NCBI GenBank assembly: GCA_016282705.1 | Contig: JAEELO010000006.1 | Coordinates: forward strand, 1 to 64,000 | Direction of reading: 5' to 3' | Length of the DNA: 64,000 nt | Source: Candidatus Gastranaerophilales bacterium | Lineage (GTDB): Bacteria > Cyanobacteriota > Vampirovibrionia > Gastranaerophilales > Gastranaerophilaceae | In this document: positions 1 to 8,691 of the stretch, in pieces | How positions within the stretch are numbered: position 1 is the first letter of the stretch | Layout: each line of letters begins with the position of its first letter | Made by a program: the position numbers and the translations under genes | Notes under the pieces: generated by a model | Told to the model about the DNA's origin: nothing | Seen by the model: only the letters and a program-made list of their open reading frames with translations | Database searches by the model: none

Positions 1-1
1 G

Positions 2-290
2 ACACAAACTCCGACGGTAACACCAACACAAACTCCGACGGTGACACCAACACAAACGCCGACGGTAACACCAACACAAACTCCGACGCAGACCCCGACA
101 TGTCAACCAACTCCAACGGAAACACCGTCAAGTGAACCAACACCTTCAATCCCAACACCGACGGTAACGCCGACACAAACACCGACGGTAACGCCAACAC
201 AAACGCCGACGGTAACACCAACACAAACTCCGACGGTAACACCAACACAAACTCCGACATGTCAACAAACTACCACGGAAACACCGTCGA
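2..290 (+). repeat. In-frame tandem repeat, 24-nt unit encoding TPTQTPTV
   Basis: Repeated acaccaacacaaactccgacggta units, interrupted by a duplicated CQxTxTETPSxEPTPSIPTP block. Confidence 0.85.
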
Positions 291-841
291 CTGAACCAAC
301 ACCTTCAATTCCAACACCACCAACTACAGAAACATGTGAACCGACAGATCCTGAAAATCCTTCTACAGAGCCTACACCTGTAATTCCACAGGGTACAACT
401 TCTTCTGAGGAAGAGTCTCAAGAACCATCTTGTGAATCACCGTCTGATTCAGATACATTGCAGGGTGAAGATGTTCCGGTATTAAATATGCAATCAACTC
501 AAGAAACAACTCAGACTGAGACAACTCAGACCGAGACAACTCAAGAAACAACTCATACTGAGACAACTCAAACTGAAACAACTCAAACTGAGACAACTCA
601 AACAGAAACAACTCAGACTGAGACAACTCAAACAGAAACAACTCAGACTGAAGAACATTGTGATTCACCGTCTGATTCTGATATACCCCAAGGTGAAGAA
701 ATTCCTACATTGGGCACATCAAGAATTTATCTTGATGGAAATAAACGTCCGTCATTAGCAGAAAAACTTTCTTTATTCTTAATAAGAAAAATTCCTGTTA
801 AAACGACTTCTGAAAACAAACACATTAAATTTAACGCATAA
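2..841 (+). CDS. Thr/Pro/Gln-rich tandem-repeat protein, 5' truncated by window edge
   Basis: Frame is open from base 2 to the stop at 839-841. Encodes TPTQTPTV repeats, then TTQTE repeats, then a short unique C-terminus (RPSLAEKLSLFLIRKIPV). The GTG at 41 given by the ORF track is probably internal. Confidence 0.7.
   Translation, partial: TQTPTVTPTQTPTVTPTQTPTVTPTQTPTQTPTCQPTPTETPSSEPTPSIPTPTVTPTQTPTVTPTQTPTVTPTQTPTVTPTQTPTCQQTTTETPSTEPTPSIPTPPTTETCEPTDPENPSTEPTPVIPQGTTSSEEESQEPSCESPSDSDTLQGEDVPVLNMQSTQETTQTETTQTETTQETTHTETTQTETTQTETTQTETTQTETTQTETTQTEEHCDSPSDSDIPQGEEIPTLGTSRIYLDGNKRPSLAEKLSLFLIRKIPVKTTSENKHIKFNA
496..652 (+). repeat. In-frame tandem repeat, 15-nt unit encoding TTQTE
   Basis: Repeated acaactcagactgag / acaactcaaacagaa units, flanked on both sides by a duplicated SPSDSDxxQGE motif. 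Confidence 0.85.
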
Positions 842-852
842 TTTAACAGATA

Positions 853-886
853 AAATAGCAGGTAGAATATACTACCTGCTATTTTT
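853..886. terminator. Bidirectional rho-independent terminator between convergent genes
   Basis: aaatagcaggta-gaata-tacctgctattttt hairpin with A/T tracts on both sides; overlaps the 3' end of the minus-strand CDS. Confidence 0.75.
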
Positions 887-2981
887 ATGCTGAAATTCCT
901 TTATAATATCTTGAACTTGCTCTTAATGAATCGTCTTTCCCGTCTCTTATGTTTATTGTAACTCCGCTCGCATTTGCATCAGCTGTCAGGAAGATATCAT
1001 TTCCGTTTTTGTCTTTTATGTGTGCAAGAATCATTCCTATATGTCTTTCACCGTTATTGTATATGTCTCCTGTCTTTGCATTGGCTGCTGAAACTTCTTG
1101 ATTACTTGATTTTACTTCTGCGGATGTTGAGCCTATCGGATGTCCCATTTTTGAAAATACATAATTTGCATATAATACGCAGTTATCGCCTTGTCCTTGA
1201 TATCCTGATTCATTAAATGCTCCTAATGCCGTATTTATAAATTGTTCTGCATTTGGTGCTGATTTTCTTATCTGGCTTACAAAATCTTCTAAGCTTGTAT
1301 TAATAGTGTATGTCGGTTGATCTTTTGCCCATTTTTGAGTTTTATCACTGCTTAATGTTACGGAGTCACCGTTTGCAGTAAATGTGCCCATTGCATTTGA
1401 ATAGCTTATAAAATTGCCGTCTTTATCAAATTTATATGTAACTTCTGTTCCGTCGTCATTCTTTTCAGTAACAACATAACTGCCGTCGTCTTGCTCAACT
1501 GCCGTTGCATTATCGGGATTTCCTCCTACTTCTTTAATTTTATTCTCTATTTTTGTCGTAGCTTCATCTGAATTGTATTTATTTGATATTTCTTTGTTTT
1601 CGACTTCTGCTATTTGTGTATTAATTTTATCTAAATATTCTTGGTTTTCTTTTATTGCACTTTCGACAGATGTTAATGCTTCTTTTCTACCTGTTTCGTA
1701 GTCTGTTTGTGCTTGGTCATATGCTTCTTTTACTGTTTTCAATTCCGGATTTGCATCGTAAAGCTTGCTTATTTCTCCGTCTAATTTTGTAACTTCTTCT
1801 TTTAATGTTGTTAATTCACCTTCAAGTGCTGTTTTTTCTTGTTCCAAAGTATTAACTTTTTGTTCTAATTCATCTTTTTTTGCTTTAGCAGTGTCACGTG
1901 CTTGCTTTGCTGTTTCAAGTTCGGCTTTTGCGCTGTCTATTTGACCCTGAATTTCTGCTTTTTTATCATTATCTGCTGAACCAAGAGCTGATTCTAATGA
2001 TGAAATTGTAGTTTCTAATGTAGAAACTTTTGATTCTGCATTTGTAACTGTAGTTTTCGCATCATCTAATTCGGATTTTGTATTTGTTATTTCAATAGTT
2101 TTATCATCAATTGCTTTTTGTTTATTATCTACAGATGTTTTTGCTTCATCATATTTAGTAGACAAATCTTTATTGATTTCTTTTAATTTTTTTTGAAAGG
2201 CATCATAAGTTGTAGTTATGTTATCTTTTAGCGCTTTAACGGATTCGTCAGTTCCGTTCATAATTGCGGCATATTTATCAAGATTTGCTTTTTTAGCATT
2301 TTCAGTATTTGTTTTTTCCGTCTTTAATTGTTCGGCGGACATAAGTTTGGGGTCTTTTCCGTCAGGATTGTCTGTTGGGGTTTGGCTGGGAGTTTGTGTC
2401 GGAGTTGGTGTAGTTGGAGTAGATGGAGTGCCTCCGCCACCGTCAACATTGCCGGGACTATTAGGTGTTGGCGTTTCCGCTGCTGGCTCTTCTTCCTGTG
2501 GTTCCCCAAGGCTAAATGTACCGTTTTTAATGGCATCATATCCTGTAAACATATCAGTTAATGAAAATTCGCCTTCTTTTTTGTCATATTTATCTAATTC
2601 TTCTAAGAAAGCTGCTATTTCATCTTTTGATATTTTTTCATTATCATCTTTATCAACTAAATCTTTTACTTCTTTGTTTCCAAGTAAATCACTTATAAAC
2701 TGAGTAAAGAAATTTTTAGAATCTTTGTCTTTTTTATCGATTGCAAATTCTTCTTTGTTTTCATCGTATAAGTTTATCAAATCCATAATTGAACCTGAAA
2801 AATTCGATGGAATACCTAACTCTCTTCCTTTTTCTTTAACAAAATTATTCCATTCACTGGCATAAGCAAAAATGCTTGTATCATCTTTAATAGGATTAGT
2901 AGCTGCTCCGGAATGTTGTTCCTTTTCTTGTATAAATTTAAAAAATTCTGATTTTATTGACCCAAAATCCAGAGTACTCAT
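885..2981 (-). CDS. Coiled-coil protein with EF-hand-like segment, Thr/Pro linker and C-terminal CHAP/NlpC-type cysteine peptidase-like domain
   Basis: 698 aa. DKDDNEKISKDEI EF-hand-like segment; TPTPTQTPSQTP linker; long coiled coil; C-terminal DNCVLYANYVF ... GERHIGMI Cys/His pattern. Confidence 0.65.
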   Translation of the reverse strand: MSTLDFGSIKSEFFKFIQEKEQHSGAATNPIKDDTSIFAYASEWNNFVKEKGRELGIPSNFSGSIMDLINLYDENKEEFAIDKKDKDSKNFFTQFISDLLGNKEVKDLVDKDDNEKISKDEIAAFLEELDKYDKKEGEFSLTDMFTGYDAIKNGTFSLGEPQEEEPAAETPTPNSPGNVDGGGGTPSTPTTPTPTQTPSQTPTDNPDGKDPKLMSAEQLKTEKTNTENAKKANLDKYAAIMNGTDESVKALKDNITTTYDAFQKKLKEINKDLSTKYDEAKTSVDNKQKAIDDKTIEITNTKSELDDAKTTVTNAESKVSTLETTISSLESALGSADNDKKAEIQGQIDSAKAELETAKQARDTAKAKKDELEQKVNTLEQEKTALEGELTTLKEEVTKLDGEISKLYDANPELKTVKEAYDQAQTDYETGRKEALTSVESAIKENQEYLDKINTQIAEVENKEISNKYNSDEATTKIENKIKEVGGNPDNATAVEQDDGSYVVTEKNDDGTEVTYKFDKDGNFISYSNAMGTFTANGDSVTLSSDKTQKWAKDQPTYTINTSLEDFVSQIRKSAPNAEQFINTALGAFNESGYQGQGDNCVLYANYVFSKMGHPIGSTSAEVKSSNQEVSAANAKTGDIYNNGERHIGMILAHIKDKNGNDIFLTADANASGVTINIRDGKDDSLRASSRYYKGISA

Positions 2982-3111
2982 TTCTTTATCCTATTTCATA
3001 TTATTACTTAAAAAAGTAACTCAATCTCTCTTAATGCCCTCGTATATATATAAAGTTTTTTTTTCTTTCCTAATTTTAATTTTTTGAAAAATTTTACAAA
3101 TCTTAATAAAA

Positions 3112-3143
3112 AAAAGAGAACTTGTTTAAAGTTCTCTTTTTTG
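3112..3143 (-). terminator. Rho-independent terminator downstream of hppA
   Basis: aagagaactt-gttta-aagttctctt stem with flanking A/T runs, just past the hppA stop. Confidence 0.65.
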
Positions 3144-3158
3144 GGTAAAAATTTATTT

Positions 3159-5579
3159 CTATTTTTCAGTAGGAATTCTCATTCCGTAGAATGAACGCAT
3201 TACAAAAATAATGGCAATTATAAATAAAATTGTGCCTGCAGTAGGAGCAATTTTATCAAATGCGGGTGATATTGCTATTTCCATTGCTAATAAACCAAAT
3301 AGTGTTGTGAATTTTATTATAGGATTCATTGCTACGGATGATGTATCTTTGAATGGGTCGCCAACTGTATCGCCAACTACTGTTGCATCATGCAGAGGCG
3401 TTCCTTTTTCATTTAAATCAACTTCAACAATTTTCTTCGCATTATCCCAGCATCCGCCGGCATTTGCCATAAATACTGCTTGGAATAATCCAAATATTGC
3501 AATTCCGATTAAATAGCTTACGAAAAATGATACCGGAATTGAATTTCCGTTAATCGGTGCTGATAAACAAGCTAAGGAAAGTGCAAATGCAAATAATGCT
3601 ATAAATATGTTTACCATACCCTTTTGAGCATATTCGGTACATATTTTAACTACTTCTTTTGAATTATCAATATTTGCTTTTTTATCGTCGCTTTCTCCTA
3701 ATTTAATATGGTTTGCAATGTATTTAACTGCTCTGTATGCACCTGTTGTAACTGCTTGCATAGATGCTCCGGAGAACCAGTAAATAACTGCTCCGCCCAT
3801 TAATAAACCTAATATTGTATAAGGATTTAGCAAGTTTAATATAGATTCAGGTGCAATACCTAATGTTTCTCTAATTACAAGTATTAACGAGAATATCATT
3901 GTAGTCGCACCAACAACAGCTGTTCCGATTAATACAGGCTTAGATGTCGCTTTAAATGTATTTCCTGCACCGTCGTTCTGTTCTAAGTATTTTTTCGCAT
4001 TTTCAAAATTCGGTTCAAATCCGAATTCATTTTTTATTTCTTCAGAAATATTCGGTATTTCTTCTATCAATGATAATTCATATACAGATTGCGCATTATC
4101 GGTAACAGGTCCGTAACTGTCAACTGCTATTGTAACAGGCCCCATTCCGAGGAAACCGAATGCAACAAGACCAAACGCAAATACTGATGAATAAATCATA
4201 ATATTATCAGGTATATGTGTGCTTGCAAAGTATGCCATAGTCATTAAGAATACTATTACTAATCCAATCCAAAATCCTGAGAAGTTTCCTGAAACGATGC
4301 CTGATAATATTGTCAACGAAGCACCGCCTTCTTTTGATGCTGTTACTACTTCTAATGTGTGTTTTGCTTTTGGACTTGTGAATACTTTTGTGAATTCGGG
4401 TATCAAAGCTGCACCAAGTGTACCGCAACTTATAATTACTGAAAGTATTAGCCATAATTTATTCGGAAGATTACCGAGTAAATATTTACTTACACCAAAT
4501 GTCATAAATATAGATAGTATTGATGTTAACCAAACTAGATTTGTTAATGGTGCTTCAAAATCAAAATCATTAGTATTTCCGAATAATATTTTATTAAATA
4601 TTCCGTTAATAGCATATGAAATGACTGATGTAATTATCATTAAATATCTCATTACAAATATCCAAGTTAACAGTTGGATTTGATACTCAGGAAATACACC
4701 GAGTAATATAAAACTTACAAGAGCAACGCCTGTTACACCGTAAGTTTCAAAACCGTCAGCTGTCGGTCCTATAGAATCACCTGCATTGTCACCTGTACAG
4801 TCGGCAATAACTCCGGGATTCCTCGGATCATCTTCTTTTATGCCGAATTGTATTTTCATTAAGTCTGAACCGATATCTGCTATTTTTGTGAATATACCGC
4901 CTGCAACACGAAGAGCAGATGCGCCCAATGATTCACCAATTGCAAATCCTATAAAACATGCACCTGCAAGATGTCCGGGAATAAATAATAAAATTGTCAG
5001 CATAACTATAAGTTCAACACTTACAAGTAATACGCCAATACTCATACCTGCTTTCAGCGGTATATTTAAAATATCTAATGGCTTATTTTTTAATGCAGTA
5101 AATGATGTTCTTGCATTTGCAAGCGTGTTCATTCTTATTCCAAACCATGCAACTCCGTATGAGCCAAGTATACCAACTACTGATGCTGCTAAGATTACTA
5201 ATACACTTTTTATGCTCATTTGCTGCAAAAAGCCAAAATAAAATGCTATACATATTGCAATTAAAATTTCTAGTCCTATTAAAAATTTACCCTGTTGTAT
5301 AAGATATGTTTTACATGTTTCAAAAATTGTATTTCCTATTTCTAACATTGATTTGTGAGCTTTAATGGCTTTTATTTGTCCGAAAGCTATAAGTCCCCAT
5401 ATTAAGCCTAATACTGAAACAATAATACCTACCAGAAGTAAATTGAATTCAGTTCCTTTAAAACTGGGAACAACAAGGTTTGCTTCACCTGCGTACGACG
5501 GTATTGATGTCAGAAATAATGCAGTTAATATCAAAACAGTCTTTAACAGTGAGCTTTTACATTTACTAAAAAATGTCAT
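3159..5579 (-). CDS. hppA: Membrane-bound ion-translocating pyrophosphatase
   Basis: 806 aa multi-TM protein with DPRNPGVIADCTGDNAGDSIGPTADGFETYG, GNTFKATSKP and DATVVGDTVGDPFKDTSSVAMNPIIKF signatures. Confidence 0.95.
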   Translation of the reverse strand: MTFFSKCKSSLLKTVLILTALFLTSIPSYAGEANLVVPSFKGTEFNLLLVGIIVSVLGLIWGLIAFGQIKAIKAHKSMLEIGNTIFETCKTYLIQQGKFLIGLEILIAICIAFYFGFLQQMSIKSVLVILAASVVGILGSYGVAWFGIRMNTLANARTSFTALKNKPLDILNIPLKAGMSIGVLLVSVELIVMLTILLFIPGHLAGACFIGFAIGESLGASALRVAGGIFTKIADIGSDLMKIQFGIKEDDPRNPGVIADCTGDNAGDSIGPTADGFETYGVTGVALVSFILLGVFPEYQIQLLTWIFVMRYLMIITSVISYAINGIFNKILFGNTNDFDFEAPLTNLVWLTSILSIFMTFGVSKYLLGNLPNKLWLILSVIISCGTLGAALIPEFTKVFTSPKAKHTLEVVTASKEGGASLTILSGIVSGNFSGFWIGLVIVFLMTMAYFASTHIPDNIMIYSSVFAFGLVAFGFLGMGPVTIAVDSYGPVTDNAQSVYELSLIEEIPNISEEIKNEFGFEPNFENAKKYLEQNDGAGNTFKATSKPVLIGTAVVGATTMIFSLILVIRETLGIAPESILNLLNPYTILGLLMGGAVIYWFSGASMQAVTTGAYRAVKYIANHIKLGESDDKKANIDNSKEVVKICTEYAQKGMVNIFIALFAFALSLACLSAPINGNSIPVSFFVSYLIGIAIFGLFQAVFMANAGGCWDNAKKIVEVDLNEKGTPLHDATVVGDTVGDPFKDTSSVAMNPIIKFTTLFGLLAMEIAISPAFDKIAPTAGTILFIIAIIFVMRSFYGMRIPTEK

Positions 5580-5671
5580 TATTCTCTCCTCTTAACTACC
5601 TGATTTATTGAGTAATTATACAATATTGTCTATTTTTTAGCTAATTTTTAAGAATAGTATACAAATTATAA

Positions 5672-6049
5672 TTATTTTTTTTCGGAGAATATGTCTTCAC
5701 CTAAAACTGTTTGCAGTGTTTTCTTAACTTCTTCAGCCCAATTAACTCCGTCTACAACTTTCCCTTCTTGTTCTGTTATTGATATAACAAGACAATCTTT
5801 TACATCAGGATTCTTTTTTATAAAATCTTTTAACGGCATAGAACTTCTCTTTTGATTCCAAGTTCTTTTTACTATTAAATAATTACCATACTCATTTTTT
5901 CCGCCTTGTGAAAGAGGAATTATGTGTTCTATTGTTTTTGTATCACGCGGTTCAAAATTTTCTCTTGAATAACAGCATGTATTGAACATTTTCTTAAATT
6001 GTTTTTTAGTACCAAATGTTATATTTGGTGTAACCGGTGTTATTCGCAT
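5672..6049 (-). CDS. HNH endonuclease-like protein
   Basis: 125 aa; CCYSRENF...IEHIIPLSQGGKNEYGNYLIVKRTWNQKR resembles an HNH nuclease core. Confidence 0.65.
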   Translation of the reverse strand: MRITPVTPNITFGTKKQFKKMFNTCCYSRENFEPRDTKTIEHIIPLSQGGKNEYGNYLIVKRTWNQKRSSMPLKDFIKKNPDVKDCLVISITEQEGKVVDGVNWAEEVKKTLQTVLGEDIFSEKK

Positions 6050-6078
6050 TTGTATCCCCCAATGTATAAACTATTTCA

Positions 6079-6621
6079 TTAAAATTTAAATTTAATAGCC
6101 GAATTTACCTGAGCTTTTGCAGGCTGATTATCTATAGAAAATGCTTGTTCAGTCCCAACATCCAAATCAAGCCTTTTATCTTTAAATGGCTTTATTGTCA
6201 TAACAACATCACTTTTTTCTTGTTCCGTACTTAGTCCCTGAGGATTTGCATTTTTAACTGACAAGTGCCTGTTTACTTCAATTTCGGGTGCAACAGACAT
6301 TGATTCATTGTTAATTGTGTTTAATGTATTCTCTTCTTTAATTTGATTGTATTCATTAGAAAATACAAATTTATCTTTTTGATATTTGGAAACAGCATCA
6401 TTTGCACTACCATCTGTCTTTTCATTTAAATTGGTAGAATAGTTCAGCTTTAGACTGTCATTATCTTTCTGCGTATATTTTTCTTTATCAAAAACAGAAG
6501 GTTCTTTATCTAAGTTAAGAACTACCTGATTCTTTGAATAAGGCTGCTCGGTCTTTTTTGCTGCAAATACTACTGTATTTACTAATAAGAATATTATTAA
6601 TAATGTAAAAATTTTCTTCAT
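6079..6621 (-). CDS. Hypothetical exported protein
   Basis: 180 aa with N-terminal signal peptide (MKKIFTLLIIFLLVNTVVFAA); no recognisable domain. Confidence 0.55.
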   Translation of the reverse strand: MKKIFTLLIIFLLVNTVVFAAKKTEQPYSKNQVVLNLDKEPSVFDKEKYTQKDNDSLKLNYSTNLNEKTDGSANDAVSKYQKDKFVFSNEYNQIKEENTLNTINNESMSVAPEIEVNRHLSVKNANPQGLSTEQEKSDVVMTIKPFKDKRLDLDVGTEQAFSIDNQPAKAQVNSAIKFKF

Positions 6622-6635
6622 ATTAATATTATAAT

Positions 6636-7355
6636 TTATTTTTCATTTTCGACAATACCTTCGGGAATCAATCTGTATCCTCCGCCATATATTGTTTCAA
6701 TATATTTCTTTCCGTTAGAAATCTTATCTATTTTGCTTCTTATGTGTCTCATATGAACTCTTATTGTTTCTACCGTATCATCTGGTGAATAACCCCATAC
6801 ATCGTTTAAAATTTTTGCGCCGGATACCATGTTGCCATAGTTCTGCATTAGTAAATTTACTATATCAAATTCAATTGGTGTTAATTTTGCCTGTTTACCG
6901 TTTATTTCAACAGAATATGTTTCTGGAATTAATGTTATATCGCCACGTGTTAATACCTCTTTTACCGCAACAGATTTTGGTATGTTATTTGTCCTTTTTA
7001 AGAGTGCTTTTACTCTTACTAATAATTCTTCCATTTCAAAAGGTTTTACAAGATAATCATCAACACCGATGTTGAATCCTTCAACTTTATTTTGAAGCAT
7101 TCCGAGTGCTGTCAACATAATTATAGGGATGTCCTTAGTCGTAGGATTTTCTCTTATTCTTTTTGCAACCGTATAACCGTCCACTTCGGGCATCATAACA
7201 TCTAAAATTATTAAATCCGGCTGTTCTTGTTTCGCAAGAGCATATCCTTTATTTCCGTCTAATGCCGTTATTACGGTATAATATGCAAGTTCTAAATTGA
7301 CTTTAATTAATTCATTTATTGCTGTATCGTCATCTATTACCAATATTTTTGCCAT
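6636..7355 (-). CDS. OmpR/PhoB-family response regulator (RpaB/RpaA-like)
   Basis: 239 aa; receiver domain (VIDDD, LDVMMPEVDGY, VKPF) plus winged-helix DNA-binding domain (VETIRVHMRHIRSKI...IYGGGYRL). Confidence 0.9.
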   Translation of the reverse strand: MAKILVIDDDTAINELIKVNLELAYYTVITALDGNKGYALAKQEQPDLIILDVMMPEVDGYTVAKRIRENPTTKDIPIIMLTALGMLQNKVEGFNIGVDDYLVKPFEMEELLVRVKALLKRTNNIPKSVAVKEVLTRGDITLIPETYSVEINGKQAKLTPIEFDIVNLLMQNYGNMVSGAKILNDVWGYSPDDTVETIRVHMRHIRSKIDKISNGKKYIETIYGGGYRLIPEGIVENEK

Positions 7356-8277
7356 ATATCACCTTTAACATGCCTTTTAATCTGTCATAATACGAAAAAT
7401 TACTTGCAGCATTCCTTTTACCTTTTATAGCTATCATTTGTGCAATATTTAAGTTGTTTTGATAAAAACGTATTTTATCTGTTAAATCATTTGCATTTGT
7501 GTATGTTTCAAGTTCTTTTCCGTCTTCAAAATATTTTATTATTTCTTCATTAAATTGAGATATAAGAAATCCTCCCGATGACAATATCTCCAGACATCTG
7601 TAGTTGATGTTTTTAGGATTTCCGTTATTTATATCAATATTTATTTTTGTTGCCGAGTATATTGAAGACAATTCTTTTTGAGTATTAACATATCCTTTAT
7701 AGGATTGTTTATATAATTCCATAAAATATTCATCTAAAAGTTTATTTTCATACATTTCATCTGCGCTTTTGTAAAAATCAAACGAACGACAAAATATATT
7801 TATTGGCCCGAAATTATATATTATTTTTGCAAGGATTTCTTCCCTGTTTCTATATGCGGGATTTCCTGCAAATGTAATATTATATTTGTATCCGTTAAAT
7901 TTCGTTTTATAATCTTGATGTGATATTGCAGGATATAATTTCCTTTTTTTTGTTTTTGAATCCAAAGTAAAAATGTGATTGTTTTTTTTCTTTTTATATT
8001 CTTTGGGAATTTCGGATAAATATTCAGCGCAATGGATATAAGTTGTTTTTTCACAGTTGTATTGTTCTTGCAAATTTTTTATTCTGTCTTTTTCTGTTAA
8101 TCCGGTCCAAAAAATAAATATTATATCAGGTAATATTTGATTGACTTCCTGAACATTTATATCATAAAATTTTTTCTCTATAACAAAATATGACAATTCC
8201 CTGAAGGCATTACTGTAGCCTTTTGTCATATATTTTCCTTTATTATTTTCGGGTATTATTACTAATGCTTTATCCAT
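7330..8277 (-). CDS. CgeB-like glycosyltransferase (group 1-type C-terminal domain)
   Basis: 315 aa; NINYRCLEILSSGGFLISQFNEEIIKYFEDGKELETY resembles the conserved C-terminal region of CgeB/Glyco_trans_1_2 proteins. Confidence 0.65.
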   Translation of the reverse strand: MDKALVIIPENNKGKYMTKGYSNAFRELSYFVIEKKFYDINVQEVNQILPDIIFIFWTGLTEKDRIKNLQEQYNCEKTTYIHCAEYLSEIPKEYKKKKNNHIFTLDSKTKKRKLYPAISHQDYKTKFNGYKYNITFAGNPAYRNREEILAKIIYNFGPINIFCRSFDFYKSADEMYENKLLDEYFMELYKQSYKGYVNTQKELSSIYSATKINIDINNGNPKNINYRCLEILSSGGFLISQFNEEIIKYFEDGKELETYTNANDLTDKIRFYQNNLNIAQMIAIKGKRNAASNFSYYDRLKGMLKVIYGKNIGNR

Positions 8278-8340
8278 TATTCTATTCTACATCTTTTTAG
8301 TTTAAATAAACATACCCTGCTAATATTTCGCAACAAATAC

Positions 8341-8367
8341 TTGAAAAATTTATTTTAATGATATAAT
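8341..8367 (+). promoter_or_regulatory. Putative promoter with extended -10 upstream of ferredoxin
   Basis: TTGAAA at 8341 and TGATATAAT (extended -10) at 8359-8367; spacing is only 15 nt. Confidence 0.4.
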
Positions 8368-8411
8368 AAATAAAGTATTTCATTTTTAAGTTGAATCAGA
8401 AGGAGAAAATA

Positions 8412-8588
8412 ATGAAAGTTACAGTTAATGATAGTTGTATAGCTTGCGGAGCTTGCGAATCAGTATGTGATTCAGTATTCTCTGTTGAAGATAAAGCTGT
8501 AGTTAATGAAGCTGCAGTTGCAGCAAATGTAGATTGCGTTAAAGAAGCTGCTGATTGCTGCCCTGTTAATGCTATTGAAATTGCTTAG
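8412..8588 (+). CDS. [4Fe-4S] ferredoxin
   Basis: CIACGACESVC ... CCPVNAIEI motifs; ATG at 8412 is preceded by an agaaggag Shine-Dalgarno, so the upstream TTG at 8391 is unlikely. Confidence 0.9.
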   Translation: MKVTVNDSCIACGACESVCDSVFSVEDKAVVNEAAVAANVDCVKEAADCCPVNAIEIA

Positions 8589-8604
8589 TATATAAATTAA
8601 ATAA

Positions 8605-8640
8605 GAAAAGAGAGCGTTCTGTTTGAACCTCTCTTTTTTT
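8605..8640 (+). terminator. Rho-independent terminator after ferredoxin
   Basis: aagagag...ctctctttttttt hairpin plus T tract. Confidence 0.65.
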
Positions 8641-8691
8641 ATTTTCTTGTATATAATTTTCATCTTTAATATAATTATTCAGGGTTATATT

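Noticed and set aside
2-652. Possible CRISPR-like array in the repeat region
   Set aside because: Units are contiguous, in frame and without unique spacers; protein-coding tandem repeats explain them.
372-668. 98-aa minus-strand ORF with FELSQSELFLFELSQ repeats
   Set aside because: Exact antisense of the in-frame TTQTE tandem repeat; open only because of the repeat composition.
2218-2703. 161-aa plus-strand ORF and overlapping 71/77-aa ORFs
   Set aside because: Antisense to the long 698-aa coiled-coil CDS; composition is a shadow of the Pro/Thr linker codons and there is no SD.
4219-5241. Plus-strand ORFs of 154 and 151 aa
   Set aside because: Antisense to hppA, whose motifs are unambiguous.
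5672-6049. Mobile element based on the HNH nuclease
   Set aside because: No transposase, integrase, terminal repeats or intron features around it; more likely a resident gene.
8472-8663. 63-aa minus-strand ORF over ferredoxin
   Set aside because: Antisense to a clear ferredoxin and spans its terminator.
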